Source: Paenibacillus_G elgii_A | Lineage (GTDB): Bacteria; Bacillota; Bacilli; Paenibacillales; NBRC-103111 | NCBI GenBank assembly: GCA_042219835.1 | Contig: JBHJMN010000004.1 | Span: 62,001-126,000, forward strand | Direction of reading: 5' to 3' | DNA length: 64,000 nt | Shown here: piece after piece, positions 6,597 to 15,196 of the stretch | Layout of the letters: every line of letters begins with the position of its first letter | How positions within the stretch are numbered: position 1 is the first letter of the stretch | Translations under genes and position numbers: made by a program | Notes under the pieces: generated by a model | Told to the model about the DNA's origin: nothing | The model's input: the letters and a program-made list of their open reading frames with translations, nothing else | The model's database searches: none

Positions 6597-9434
6597 TTAT
6601 CGTCCCGTCTGGGTCGTCGATCCTGACGGAGCGGAATCGGCGCCTGCTCTATCCGTCGTTCCTGTCGAAGCGCCGGAACCAGTCGTGCCTCCCGCTGCTC
6701 CACCGCCGCCTCTGGAAGAGCCCTCAATTGCCGCGTCCGTGCCTTTTACGGTTCCTGAACCGCTTTTTCCGCCGCCCGTTCCGGAGGTTCCTTGGCCCTT
6801 GCTGCCGTTCGTCTGCGCGCCGGAGTTTACGCCTCCCGTTCCTGTCCTTGTATCGGTTCCGGCTTCACTCTCCGTTGCCGGGCGTCCCGTTCCCGCTCCG
6901 GCACTTCCTCCCGGCTGCGTAGTCTCGCCACCGGGTCGTGTACTTCCGCCCTGCCCTGTACCGGGCTTCGTACCTTGTTCCGTGCCGGGGCCAGCGTCCG
7001 TCCCATTTCCGCCTTCCTGGTCAGGACGCTGTCCTTGGCCCGGCAGATCGGTTCCCGTTCCGTCGTTCCCCGGTTGTTCAGTCCCCGGCGGATTCGTTCC
7101 CGGTTTGCCTCCTGGCGAATTCGGGTCAAGCTTGCCGTTCGGATCGGTTCCCGGGTGCAGCGGGTCGAGCGGATTCCCACCGACCACATCGACCTTGACG
7201 GAAGCCACGTTCGATCGCCCACCGGTCGTATTATTCTCGGCGTTGTAAGGCACTACGACATATTCATACGTATCCGGTTGAGAAATGTACTCCGAAAAAT
7301 CCGTCGTCGTCGTACTTTCTACTGGCTCTGCCGGGAAGTCGGACATCTTGCTGTCTTTGCGGAAGATCTGGTACGTAATATTGTCGCCAACGCCGCTCCA
7401 TTTGAGCTGTACCTTCGAATTCCCGCCCATCACAACATGCTCGGCCTTCAAATCGGCGATTCCTTTCGGAGGCGCGGTCAGATCCTTGATGCCGTCCGGC
7501 CGCTTGAAAGAGGTCATCGGGCGTTTGGTCAGCGCTTTTTGCAGGACCTCCTTGAAAATAACGCCGGCGCTGCCGCTGCTCATCGAAACATAATGCTTCG
7601 AATCCGTTTTATCGAAGCCCATCCACACGGCCGCCGTCCATTCCGGCGTATAACCGACGAACCACAGGTCACGGTTATATTTTTCCAGCCCTTTGATATC
7701 GAGCTGCGTGGAACCTGTCTTGCCTGCCACAGGGCGATTGAACTTCGCCGCGGTTCCGGTACCGCCCGGTTCGACGACGCCCTGCATGAGCTGGGTCATA
7801 TACCAAGCCGTCTTCGCGCTCATGACGGACTTGGTTTCTCCTTTGAATGGGGTGACATTACCGTCGCCTGCGACGATTTTGGTAATGGCGTGCGCGGTTG
7901 GCAAATTTCCGTTGTTCGGGAAGGCACTGTAGGCCCGCGCCATTTGCAGCGTCGTTACGCCTTTGTTCAAACCGCCAAGCGCAATCGCCAGGTTTCGGTC
8001 GTTTTTATCATCGAGCTCAATACCCAATTTTTTGACGAAATCGATTCCTGTCTTGACGCCGATCTGGTTCAAAAGGTCGACGGCCGGAAGGTTCATCGAC
8101 TTCTTGACCGCATCGAACATGCTCACTTCGCCGCGGTATACCCCGTCGTAGTTGCGGGGCGAATAACCGTTATACGATTTCTGCACGTCGGGCAGCCTGC
8201 TGTACGGATTGTACTTGCCGGTTTCGATGGCTGGCGCAAAAGCGACAAGCGGCTTGAACGACGAGCCCGGCTGCCGCGGCTGAGCGACTGCGCGATTCAG
8301 GCCGCGGGTAACGTAATCCCGGCCTCCGATCATCGCGACAATGCCGCCGTCCTCATTGTTCAGGATGACCATGCTGCTCTGCATTTTCTGCTCTGGTCCA
8401 TCCTTTTGGAATAGCTTGTCGTTCGCATACGTCTGCTCCATAATTTGCTGGGCGTTCGGGTCAAGCGTCGTATAAATTTTGTACCCGCCCCGCAGCAAAT
8501 CGTCCTCCTCGATCTTATACATATCCCGCGCTTCCTTTAGAACGTAATCGATGTACGTCTGGTACTGCGATTTGGCCGTATTCGCCTGAGGCACGTACTC
8601 TGCGGCAGCGGCTTCGGCGCGCTGGGCCCCCGTAATGTAGCCCTGCTCCTCCATCAGCTTAAGCACAACCGCCCGGCGATCCTTCGATTTATCCGGGTTC
8701 GAGATCGGATTGTACGTGTTCGGCGCTTTCGGCATGGCCGCGAGCGTAGCCATTTGCCATAGCTTCAAGTCATTCAGATTGGAAACCCCGAAATACGCTT
8801 TGGAAGCGGCTTTCACGCCATACGCCCGGTTGCCGAAATAAATCCGGTTCAAGTAAGAAGTTATGATTTCGTCTTTCTTATATTCTCTTTCAAGCGCAAG
8901 CGCAATGGACATTTCCGTCGCCTTGCGGAAGAACGTTTTGTCCGAGCTTAAAAATACGTTTTTGGCGAGCTGCTGCGTGATTGTACTCCCGCCCTCGACC
9001 ATGCTTCGCGCGACAACATCCTTCACGAGAGCGCGTCCGACGGAAAACAAATCGACGCCCTGGTGCTGTTCAAAGCGTTGGTCTTCCGTGGCAATGAACG
9101 CCTGCTTCAACAAGGCGGGAATCTCGGCCGGGTCGACATTTTCCCGGTTCTCCACCTTCAAAACGCCCGCTTCATTCCCACCCGCATCATAAATGATCGA
9201 CGCTTCGCTGAAATTCAATTTGCCGATGTTGTCTCTTAAGATATTGGCTCCGTTCACCAAGACGAAGATGTATACCCCCATCCCGCAAATGGCGGCCAGC
9301 GCGCCGACGACAAACGTCCATGCCAGAACTTTGCCTAAGGTGATCTTCTTCTTCTTTTTCTTCGGTTTTGCGGATGATGTCGGTTTCTTCTCCTTCGGTG
9401 CTTGGCCCGGTGTTCTGCTGTTTCTTCCCGTCAT
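6597..9434 (-). CDS. Class A penicillin-binding protein 1 with long Gly/Thr/Pro tail
   Basis: A 945-residue bifunctional peptidoglycan polymerase and cross-linking enzyme. Order: a Lys-rich cytoplasmic segment (to residue 30), one membrane helix (about 31-60), a GT51 transglycosylase with EDQRF (117-121) and GGSTITQQLAKN (148-159), a transpeptidase with active-site Ser in PGSSFKP and VAGKTGST, then a fibronectin type III-like domain (KVQLKWSGVGDNITYQIFRKD), and about 190 residues of Gly/Thr/Pro/Ser-rich low complexity. The ATG at 9434 is chosen for its AAAGGAAG site; the frame extends 19 codons further. The tail resembles those of Bacillales PBP1 but is long and unusually Gly-rich. Confidence 0.94.
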   Translation of the reverse strand: MTGRNSRTPGQAPKEKKPTSSAKPKKKKKKITLGKVLAWTFVVGALAAICGMGVYIFVLVNGANILRDNIGKLNFSEASIIYDAGGNEAGVLKVENRENVDPAEIPALLKQAFIATEDQRFEQHQGVDLFSVGRALVKDVVARSMVEGGSTITQQLAKNVFLSSDKTFFRKATEMSIALALEREYKKDEIITSYLNRIYFGNRAYGVKAASKAYFGVSNLNDLKLWQMATLAAMPKAPNTYNPISNPDKSKDRRAVVLKLMEEQGYITGAQRAEAAAAEYVPQANTAKSQYQTYIDYVLKEARDMYKIEEDDLLRGGYKIYTTLDPNAQQIMEQTYANDKLFQKDGPEQKMQSSMVILNNEDGGIVAMIGGRDYVTRGLNRAVAQPRQPGSSFKPLVAFAPAIETGKYNPYSRLPDVQKSYNGYSPRNYDGVYRGEVSMFDAVKKSMNLPAVDLLNQIGVKTGIDFVKKLGIELDDKNDRNLAIALGGLNKGVTTLQMARAYSAFPNNGNLPTAHAITKIVAGDGNVTPFKGETKSVMSAKTAWYMTQLMQGVVEPGGTGTAAKFNRPVAGKTGSTQLDIKGLEKYNRDLWFVGYTPEWTAAVWMGFDKTDSKHYVSMSSGSAGVIFKEVLQKALTKRPMTSFKRPDGIKDLTAPPKGIADLKAEHVVMGGNSKVQLKWSGVGDNITYQIFRKDSKMSDFPAEPVESTTTTDFSEYISQPDTYEYVVVPYNAENNTTGGRSNVASVKVDVVGGNPLDPLHPGTDPNGKLDPNSPGGKPGTNPPGTEQPGNDGTGTDLPGQGQRPDQEGGNGTDAGPGTEQGTKPGTGQGGSTRPGGETTQPGGSAGAGTGRPATESEAGTDTRTGTGGVNSGAQTNGSKGQGTSGTGGGKSGSGTVKGTDAAIEGSSRGGGGAAGGTTGSGASTGTTDRAGADSAPSGSTTQTGR

Positions 9435-9499
9435 GCCCCGACTTCCTTTCTGTGTCTGTGTACAATGCACAGCCTGTTTAACCTGCATCAAGGCTTACT

Positions 9500-9533
9500 A
9501 AACAAAGAACAACCCTAACGAGCCGGGTTGCTC
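9500..9533 (-). terminator. Probable terminator of hfq
   Basis: Minus-strand stem GAGCAACCC/GGGTTGTTC with a nine-base loop, followed by TTTGTTT. The T run is interrupted, so the call is moderate. It lies between the hfq stop and the PBP gene start. Confidence 0.6.
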
Positions 9534-9616
9534 TTATGCTTCGTATCCATAGACGTACGGAAAGCCGAAAAAGTTGCTCCTTCCGCTTCCAAGTTCTGCC
9601 GCCAGCCAAAAATCCG

Positions 9617-9856
9617 CTATTCGGCGCTGCTTTCCTGCTGCATGAGCGATACCGAACGCTGCGGCGTAAAGGTCGAAATCGCATGCTTGTACACCATCTG
9701 CTGTCGTCCTTCGCTGTCGATAATGATCGTAAAGTTATCGAACGCGCGAATCACGCCGCGAATTTGAAATCCATTGGTCAAATAAACGGTGACCGGAATA
9801 TTCTCCTTGCGCAATTGGTTCAAAAACGTGTCCTGAATGTTGATTGACTTGTTCAT
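9617..9856 (-). CDS. hfq: RNA chaperone Hfq
   Basis: A 79-residue Sm-like RNA-binding protein that forms a hexameric ring. The Sm1 motif (VTVYLTNGFQIRGVIRAFDNFTIII) and Sm2 motif (MVYKHAISTF) are both intact, and the N-terminal QDTFLNQLRKENI is canonical. The ATG at 9856 has AGGGGG eight bases upstream; a TTG one codon earlier is the alternative. The gene starts 13 bases after miaA ends, the classical miaA-hfq arrangement. Confidence 0.97.
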   Translation of the reverse strand: MNKSINIQDTFLNQLRKENIPVTVYLTNGFQIRGVIRAFDNFTIIIDSEGRQQMVYKHAISTFTPQRSVSLMQQESSAE

Positions 9857-9868
9857 CAATGGGCCCCC

Positions 9869-10843
9869 TCAAAAATGGTTAACGCCAAATGTTAGCTTGT
9901 CTGCTATTATAGCACGAATCTGGTTCAGTTGGGTAGTAAATCCTTCCATTTCACTCATATCCACCCAAGCGATGTCCTTCATATGCCGGAACCAGGAAAG
10001 CTGACGTTTTGCAAAATGACGCGTGTTCTTCTTCAGTAAATCGACGGCACCTTCCAAAGAATACTCTCCCTGCAAGTACGCCGCAATCTCCTTATAGCCA
10101 AGCCCCTGCATGGAAACGAACGACGGTCCGTAACCTTTCGCCAGAAGCCCCCGAACCTCCTCGACCAGCCCTTGCTCCAGCATGAGATCGATTCGCTCTT
10201 CAATACGTTTATATAGTAAAGCTCTATCCATTGTCAACCCGACGATACACAATTCGTAAGGGGTCTGTTTTTTTTGCGTTTTAAGCTGGTCAGAAAGCCG
10301 CTCCCCGGTCATGTGAAAAATCTCAAGGGCCCGGATAATGCGCCGCCTGTCGTTCGGATGCAGGCGCTGCGCCGATTCCGGATCGATCTGACGCAGCCGC
10401 TCGTGCAGCACTTCCGCGCCGAACGCTTCGGCATAAGCTTCCTGCTCCGCGCGAAAAGCCTCGTCCGAGCCCCCTTCGCTGAACCGGTAATCGTAGCAAA
10501 CCGATTCGACATAAAGACCCGTTCCTCCGACAATAAACGGCAGCTTTCCACGGGAATCGATATCCCGAATCAGCGATACGCACCGTTCTTGAAATTCCGC
10601 AACCGAAAACGGATGATCCGGATCGTGGATGTCGATCATATGATGCTTGACCCGGGTAAGCTCCTCCGGCGAAGCCTTGGCCGTCCCGATATCCATCCCG
10701 CGGTACACCTGCATCGAATCTCCGGAAATAATTTCCGCGTTGTATTCTTCGGCCAGCGTCAAGCTCAGCTTGGTTTTACCGACGGCGGTCGGGCCGACCA
10801 GCACAAGCAGCTTCGGCCGATGCCGGTCCGTCTCTGTCAGCAT
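9869..10843 (-). CDS. miaA: tRNA dimethylallyltransferase MiaA
   Basis: A 324-residue enzyme that adds the dimethylallyl group to A37 of tRNAs reading UNN codons. The P-loop GPTAVGKT is at residues 17-24, followed by ISGDSMQVYRGMDIGTAKAS, HHMIDIHDPDHPFSVAEF, FIVGGTGLYVES, and the C-terminal GLGYKEIAAYLQGE and TRHFAKRQLSWFR. Length is typical. A GGAGTGATAAG site precedes the ATG, which lies inside the end of the upstream methyltransferase gene (7-base overlap), so translation is probably coupled. Confidence 0.97.
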   Translation of the reverse strand: MLTETDRHRPKLLVLVGPTAVGKTKLSLTLAEEYNAEIISGDSMQVYRGMDIGTAKASPEELTRVKHHMIDIHDPDHPFSVAEFQERCVSLIRDIDSRGKLPFIVGGTGLYVESVCYDYRFSEGGSDEAFRAEQEAYAEAFGAEVLHERLRQIDPESAQRLHPNDRRRIIRALEIFHMTGERLSDQLKTQKKQTPYELCIVGLTMDRALLYKRIEERIDLMLEQGLVEEVRGLLAKGYGPSFVSMQGLGYKEIAAYLQGEYSLEGAVDLLKKNTRHFAKRQLSWFRHMKDIAWVDMSEMEGFTTQLNQIRAIIADKLTFGVNHF

Positions 10844-11610
10844 CTTATCACTCCGTAAGCTATTTTGGTAGAAGACCGGTGCACTTCCGCGAAGCCCAGC
10901 CGGTCGAATTCCTGACTGTCCCGATGCTCCTTCATCACGACCGCCCGGCGAGCAACCCGCTGCGCTTCCGCCATCGCTTCTTCCGTCAGCGCCCGGTCGT
11001 CGGCTATGCCGCGGATCGCCTTGATCGAGCTCGATTCCGTGATCGGCTTGCGAAACATCGGATCGAAATACACCAGATCGGCGCTGTCCGGCGGCAGCGC
11101 ACGCAAATACTCGGTATGATCCTGACGGATCACCTCTATGCGGCGCATCGCTTCATTCAGTCCGGGCACCTTCGAATGGTAGGTCTTAAGACCTTGTTCC
11201 AATAAAAAGCACGGTACCCGCGCCGTTTCCAGCGCCGTCACCACTCCATCGGGTCCCGCCGCAAACGAGAAAACGATGGCGTCCGAGCCAAGCCCCGCCG
11301 TACAATCGATAATCCGGTCCCCAAGGCGAACGCCGGCCAGCACCAGCAGCGGGTCCGTCTCGCCGTTCAGCAGTCTTTTGATCCGGACCGCCGCCGTGCT
11401 GGGATGAAAAAACAGCGGCAGCCGCTGTTCGTGATGGTATTCGATCCGCTCTTTCGAGATCAGCAAAATATCCTCATCCCCGTACCGCTCCCGCAGCTGG
11501 GCCAGCGTCATCCGCCGCCGCCGGATGCAGCGCCCGCCAAGCGCGCGCGCCAGCGTCTCCGCCTCGCTCAGCTGAGCGGGATTCGGGTCATAGGAGGTGG
11601 TAACGAACAA
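10837..11610 (-). CDS. Class I SAM-dependent methyltransferase (RsmJ-like)
   Basis: A 257-residue protein with a Rossmann-fold methyltransferase core: motif I IIDCTAGLGSDAIVFSF, VTALETARVPCFLLEQGL and the catalytic-type motif IV ADLVYFDPMFRKP. This resembles the 16S rRNA guanine methyltransferase RsmJ group, so rRNA or another nucleic acid is a reasonable but unproven substrate. It starts with TTG at 11610, immediately after the mutL TAG with no gap, using an AAAAGGGTGATG site inside the mutL end, and overlaps miaA by 7 bases. This packing implies one mutL-methyltransferase-miaA-hfq transcript. Confidence 0.85.
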   Translation of the reverse strand: MFVTTSYDPNPAQLSEAETLARALGGRCIRRRRMTLAQLRERYGDEDILLISKERIEYHHEQRLPLFFHPSTAAVRIKRLLNGETDPLLVLAGVRLGDRIIDCTAGLGSDAIVFSFAAGPDGVVTALETARVPCFLLEQGLKTYHSKVPGLNEAMRRIEVIRQDHTEYLRALPPDSADLVYFDPMFRKPITESSSIKAIRGIADDRALTEEAMAEAQRVARRAVVMKEHRDSQEFDRLGFAEVHRSSTKIAYGVIRC

Positions 11611-13578
11611 CTACATCACCCTTTTAAACATTTTTTCCAGCTCGTAGGTCGAAAAGCTCACGACAATAGGTCTTCCGTGCGGACACGTATACGGATTGCG
11701 GCAGCCCGCCAGCCGGTCGAGCAGCGTCTCGATTTCCAGCAGACCGATGCTTTGGTTCGCCTTGATCGAAGCTTTGCAGGAGCACATGATCGCCGCTTTT
11801 TCGCGCAGCTTGCCGATGTCTACCTGCTTTTTCTCGCCGAGCAGCCATTCGATCATTTCTTCGATAAGCGCTTGCTCCTCACCCGAAGGCAGCCAATGCG
11901 GATACGCGCGGACGAGGAACGAAGCCCCGCCGAACGGCTCCAGATAAACGCCCGCCTGCTCCAGCTGCGGCAAGCGGTCGGCCAGCTTCGCCGCTTCAAT
12001 TGCGGTGAATTCCAATGTCAGCGGCACAAGCAGCTCCTGGCTCGCTTCCGCGGGATTGCCGAATTTTTCGTAATAATGCTCATAATTGATCCGCTCATGC
12101 GCCGCATGCTGGTCGATCAGGAACAGTCCTTCCTCGTTCTGTGCGACGATGTACGTGCCGTGAAGCTGCCCGATCGGGTGCAGCTTCGGAAAATCCGGCA
12201 GCGCCGGAGGCTGCTCCGCCTGCGGCGTCATCGCGCGCAGCAGCGCCTCCGAGGCCGCCGCCGTCTCGCTCGGCGCTAGCCGCTCGCGCTCCGCGCCCGG
12301 CTGCGCCGCGGGGCCCGCGAACGCGGAGCGCAGCGGCGGCCCGCCAGCGTCTGCGGCGCTGCCGCTGCGCTCGGGCGGCTGCGCCCACAGCGAGGCGCTT
12401 GCGGCGGCCGGCGCCGATGCGCTCCAGCGCTCCGCGGGAGCGGCGGCGCCCGGCATCCGCGTCCCGGCGGGCTGCCCGGCAGCCGATGCCTGCACTTGCG
12501 GCGCCTGCGGCCGGTACAGCTCCAGCTGCTCCTGCACGACCGCCTCCTGCGGCCGTTTGGCCGCAGGCATGCTTGCGGCCGGGATCAGCCGCTGCTTCCC
12601 GAGCGTCTCGCGCACCTCGCGCTCAACGAGCTGCATCAGCTCCGCTTCCTTGCTGAAGCGCACCTCCAGCTTCGCCGGATGGACGTTGACGTCGATCAGC
12701 GTCGGGTCCATCTGCACATGCAGCACCGCAACCGGGAACCGGTTGATCGGCAGCAGTGTATGGTACCCCTGCAGCAGCGCCTGAACCATCGGATAGTTGC
12801 GGATGTAGCGGCCGTTGATTACCGTCGAGATGCCGGCGCGGTTCGCCCGGGTCAGCTCCGGCTTGGCGATATAGCCGTCCAGCCGGTAATCGAGCGTTTC
12901 CCCGCGGATCGGCAGCATGCTTTTCGCAACAGTCGTGCCGTATATCGCAGCGATCGCCTGGAGCAAATCGCCGTTGCCGAGCGTTTGCACCAGCGTATGT
13001 CCGTTATGCTTCAGCGTAAAGGCGATCCTGGGATGCGCGAGCGCGAGCCGGTAAATATAATCGGTCACGTGTCCGAGCTCCGTCTGGATCGTCTTCATGT
13101 ATTTTAGACGCGCAGGCGTATTGTAAAACAGCTCCCGCACCGCAACATCCGTTCCCCGGGGAGCCGTCGCTTCCGTTTTCGTGCGGATAGTGCCGCCTTC
13201 AATAACAAAACGGCAACCAAGTCCGCTCGTATCCGGCGAAGTCAGGCACTCTACCTTCGACACCGCGGCGATACTCGGCAGCGCCTCGCCCCGGAAGCCG
13301 AGCGTGCGGATCGCGAACAAATCCTGCGTGCTCGCAATTTTGCTTGTCGCATGACGGAAGAAAGCCGTCTCGCAATCGTCCGGTTCCATGCCGGAGCCGT
13401 TATCGGTTACGCGGATCAGCTCCAGCCCGCCTTCCTCGATCGCGACGTCGATTCTCGTGCTTCCGGCGTCGATCGCGTTTTCCACCAATTCCTTCACGAC
13501 GGAGGACGGACGTTCGACCACCTCGCCCGCCGCAATCTGGTTCGCAATGTGTTCGTCTAAAATGTTTATTTTACCCAT
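11611..13578 (-). CDS. mutL: DNA mismatch repair protein MutL
   Basis: A 655-residue GHKL ATPase and endonuclease that links MutS recognition to strand nicking. N-terminal ATPase motifs: VVKELVENAIDAG, DNGSGM, and TSKIAS followed by TLGFRGEAL. The middle third (about residues 340-450) is an Ala/Pro/Gly-rich linker with very high GC. The C-terminal endonuclease motifs are complete: DQHAAHERINYE, CSCKASIKANQ and TCPHGRPIVV, so nicking activity is expected, as in other bacteria lacking MutH. It lies downstream of mutS with one protease gene in between. Confidence 0.98.
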   Translation of the reverse strand: MGKINILDEHIANQIAAGEVVERPSSVVKELVENAIDAGSTRIDVAIEEGGLELIRVTDNGSGMEPDDCETAFFRHATSKIASTQDLFAIRTLGFRGEALPSIAAVSKVECLTSPDTSGLGCRFVIEGGTIRTKTEATAPRGTDVAVRELFYNTPARLKYMKTIQTELGHVTDYIYRLALAHPRIAFTLKHNGHTLVQTLGNGDLLQAIAAIYGTTVAKSMLPIRGETLDYRLDGYIAKPELTRANRAGISTVINGRYIRNYPMVQALLQGYHTLLPINRFPVAVLHVQMDPTLIDVNVHPAKLEVRFSKEAELMQLVEREVRETLGKQRLIPAASMPAAKRPQEAVVQEQLELYRPQAPQVQASAAGQPAGTRMPGAAAPAERWSASAPAAASASLWAQPPERSGSAADAGGPPLRSAFAGPAAQPGAERERLAPSETAAASEALLRAMTPQAEQPPALPDFPKLHPIGQLHGTYIVAQNEEGLFLIDQHAAHERINYEHYYEKFGNPAEASQELLVPLTLEFTAIEAAKLADRLPQLEQAGVYLEPFGGASFLVRAYPHWLPSGEEQALIEEMIEWLLGEKKQVDIGKLREKAAIMCSCKASIKANQSIGLLEIETLLDRLAGCRNPYTCPHGRPIVVSFSTYELEKMFKRVM

Positions 13579-13713
13579 AAACAGGTCTCCTTAAAAGTCC
13601 GGCCAATCAAAGTCGATACGTGCACGGCACGATTCCGGACGCTACCTTCTCCGCATAACGGAATCCTGCCAAGGAAACGGAATCCGGCTGCTTTACAGGG
13701 CCCGTTCTGACAA

Positions 13714-15162
13714 TCAGTTAGCGCCCAGCGTCAACGTCTTGCCGTCGTCCTTCCAGCTCAGACCGCTAAAGGCTGCGGCCGTCTTCGCTGCGTTGAGGTA
13801 GCCGGTGCCGTTCTTGAGCACGAAATCGGCCGCAGCCGGCGTGTACGAAGTTTTGGCATCTCCCGCTACAAGCTGAACCGATCTTGCGGCTTCGTTCCAC
13901 TCAACGCTCGCGCCCAGAAGAGCTGCCAGCACACGGGCCGGAACATAGGTTTGTCCATTCTCGCGAATAACGTCGAAGGATTCCTGCACTTCCGTGCCGT
14001 TCACCGTCGCGCTGTGCCGGTCGAGCGTCAAGTCGATCCGGCTGGCGCCTGCGGCGCGAATCGCCGTCAACAGCTGCGCCATCGCGCCTTCGACTTTTTT
14101 ATCCGGCTCAAGGCCGACCTGGTTCACCTTGCGCAGCTTGGGCGTCAAGTATTCCTCGAACGTCACTTTGATTGCGCCGCCCGATTTCAGCGGAATAACG
14201 CTTTGTACGCTGCCTTTACCGAACGTTTTCGTGCCGATCGCCGTAATCGCGCCGTAATCCTGCAGCGCTCCCGTCAACACCTCCGAGGCGCTCGCGCTGT
14301 TCCCGTTCACCAGGAAAAAGACGGGGAACGGCTGCGTCGTCCCGTTCGCGAACTCGACCGGCTGATCGACGCCGTTGCGGTCGCGCGTATGAATAAGCGT
14401 TCCCTGCTTCACGAACAGACGGGCAAGCTGCTGCGCGGTTTCAAGCAACCCCCCCGGATTGTCGCGAAAATCGACGATCAGACTTTGGATGCCTTGCGCT
14501 TTAAGCGCGCTCAGCTCCTTGCTGGCCAGCTCGGCTGCATCGCTGGAGAAGCTGGCGATGCTGATATATCCAACGTTCTGGAACCGCTTGGCAACGACCG
14601 TCGGAATCTGCACCTTTTTCCGTTTGACGGTCAGCTCTTTCGTTTGCCCGTCGCGCAATACCTGCAACCGGACTTCCGTATCGACCGGGCCCAATATTTT
14701 GGACGTCACTTCGTCGATCTTCTTGCCGGCCGTCGGTTCGTCGCCGACCTTCACGATGATGTCGCCCCGGAGCATCCCGGCTTCCTTCGCCGGAGAACCG
14801 GCGAATACGTCCGCCACGTATACGCCTTCCTCCTCCATGCCTACCCGTACGCCAATGCCGACATATTGATTTTGGACCGCGTCCTCGAACGATTGCAGCT
14901 GCTCCGCTGTGAAATACTGCGTATAAGGGTCGCCCAGCGACTCTACCATCGCCCGGATGCCCGTTTCGGAAAGCTTGTCCGCCTTCGGTCCGCTTACATG
15001 GTTTTTCTCCAGCGCGTCCAGCACTTCGGCCATCCGTTCGGCAGCCGGCGACTTGGCATCTGCCGCGAGCACCGGCGAAGCGACAGGAATCAGCAGAGTT
15101 AACGCCAGCATCGTCGAGACGGTTTGTCGGCGCCATTTTGGAAATTTTTTGGAAATATTCAT
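13714..15162 (-). CDS. S41 carboxyl-terminal processing protease with C-terminal stalk-like domain
   Basis: A 482-residue exported serine protease of the CtpA/CtpB family. It has an N-terminal signal peptide (MLALTLLIPVASPVLA), a PDZ domain (YVADVFAGSPAKEAGMLRGDIIVKVG), and the S41 catalytic region with Ser in NGNSASASE and Lys in KTFGKGS. The C-terminal 100 residues (TVNGTEVQESFDVIRENGQTYVPARVLAALLG) form a copper-amine-oxidase-N-like stalk domain, common in Paenibacillus exported proteins. CtpB relatives act in sporulation signalling. ATG at 15162 follows GAGGAACCG. It sits between mutS and mutL, which are usually adjacent. Confidence 0.9.
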   Translation of the reverse strand: MNISKKFPKWRRQTVSTMLALTLLIPVASPVLAADAKSPAAERMAEVLDALEKNHVSGPKADKLSETGIRAMVESLGDPYTQYFTAEQLQSFEDAVQNQYVGIGVRVGMEEEGVYVADVFAGSPAKEAGMLRGDIIVKVGDEPTAGKKIDEVTSKILGPVDTEVRLQVLRDGQTKELTVKRKKVQIPTVVAKRFQNVGYISIASFSSDAAELASKELSALKAQGIQSLIVDFRDNPGGLLETAQQLARLFVKQGTLIHTRDRNGVDQPVEFANGTTQPFPVFFLVNGNSASASEVLTGALQDYGAITAIGTKTFGKGSVQSVIPLKSGGAIKVTFEEYLTPKLRKVNQVGLEPDKKVEGAMAQLLTAIRAAGASRIDLTLDRHSATVNGTEVQESFDVIRENGQTYVPARVLAALLGASVEWNEAARSVQLVAGDAKTSYTPAAADFVLKNGTGYLNAAKTAAAFSGLSWKDDGKTLTLGAN

Positions 15163-15196
15163 CAACGGTTCCTCTTCTCGAAGTAATGGATTAGAC

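Noticed and set aside
6559..8414. Long plus-strand open frames opposite the PBP gene
   Set aside because: They mirror the Gly/Thr/Pro-rich tail and GC-biased codons of the real gene, lack ribosome-binding sites and show no protein family features.
12141..13107. Plus-strand frames opposite the mutL linker
   Set aside because: Arg/Ala-rich by-product of a very GC-rich coding strand; no start signals or motifs.
13951..15102. 383-codon plus-strand frame opposite the S41 protease gene
   Set aside because: Entirely antisense to a well-supported gene and without recognisable protein features.
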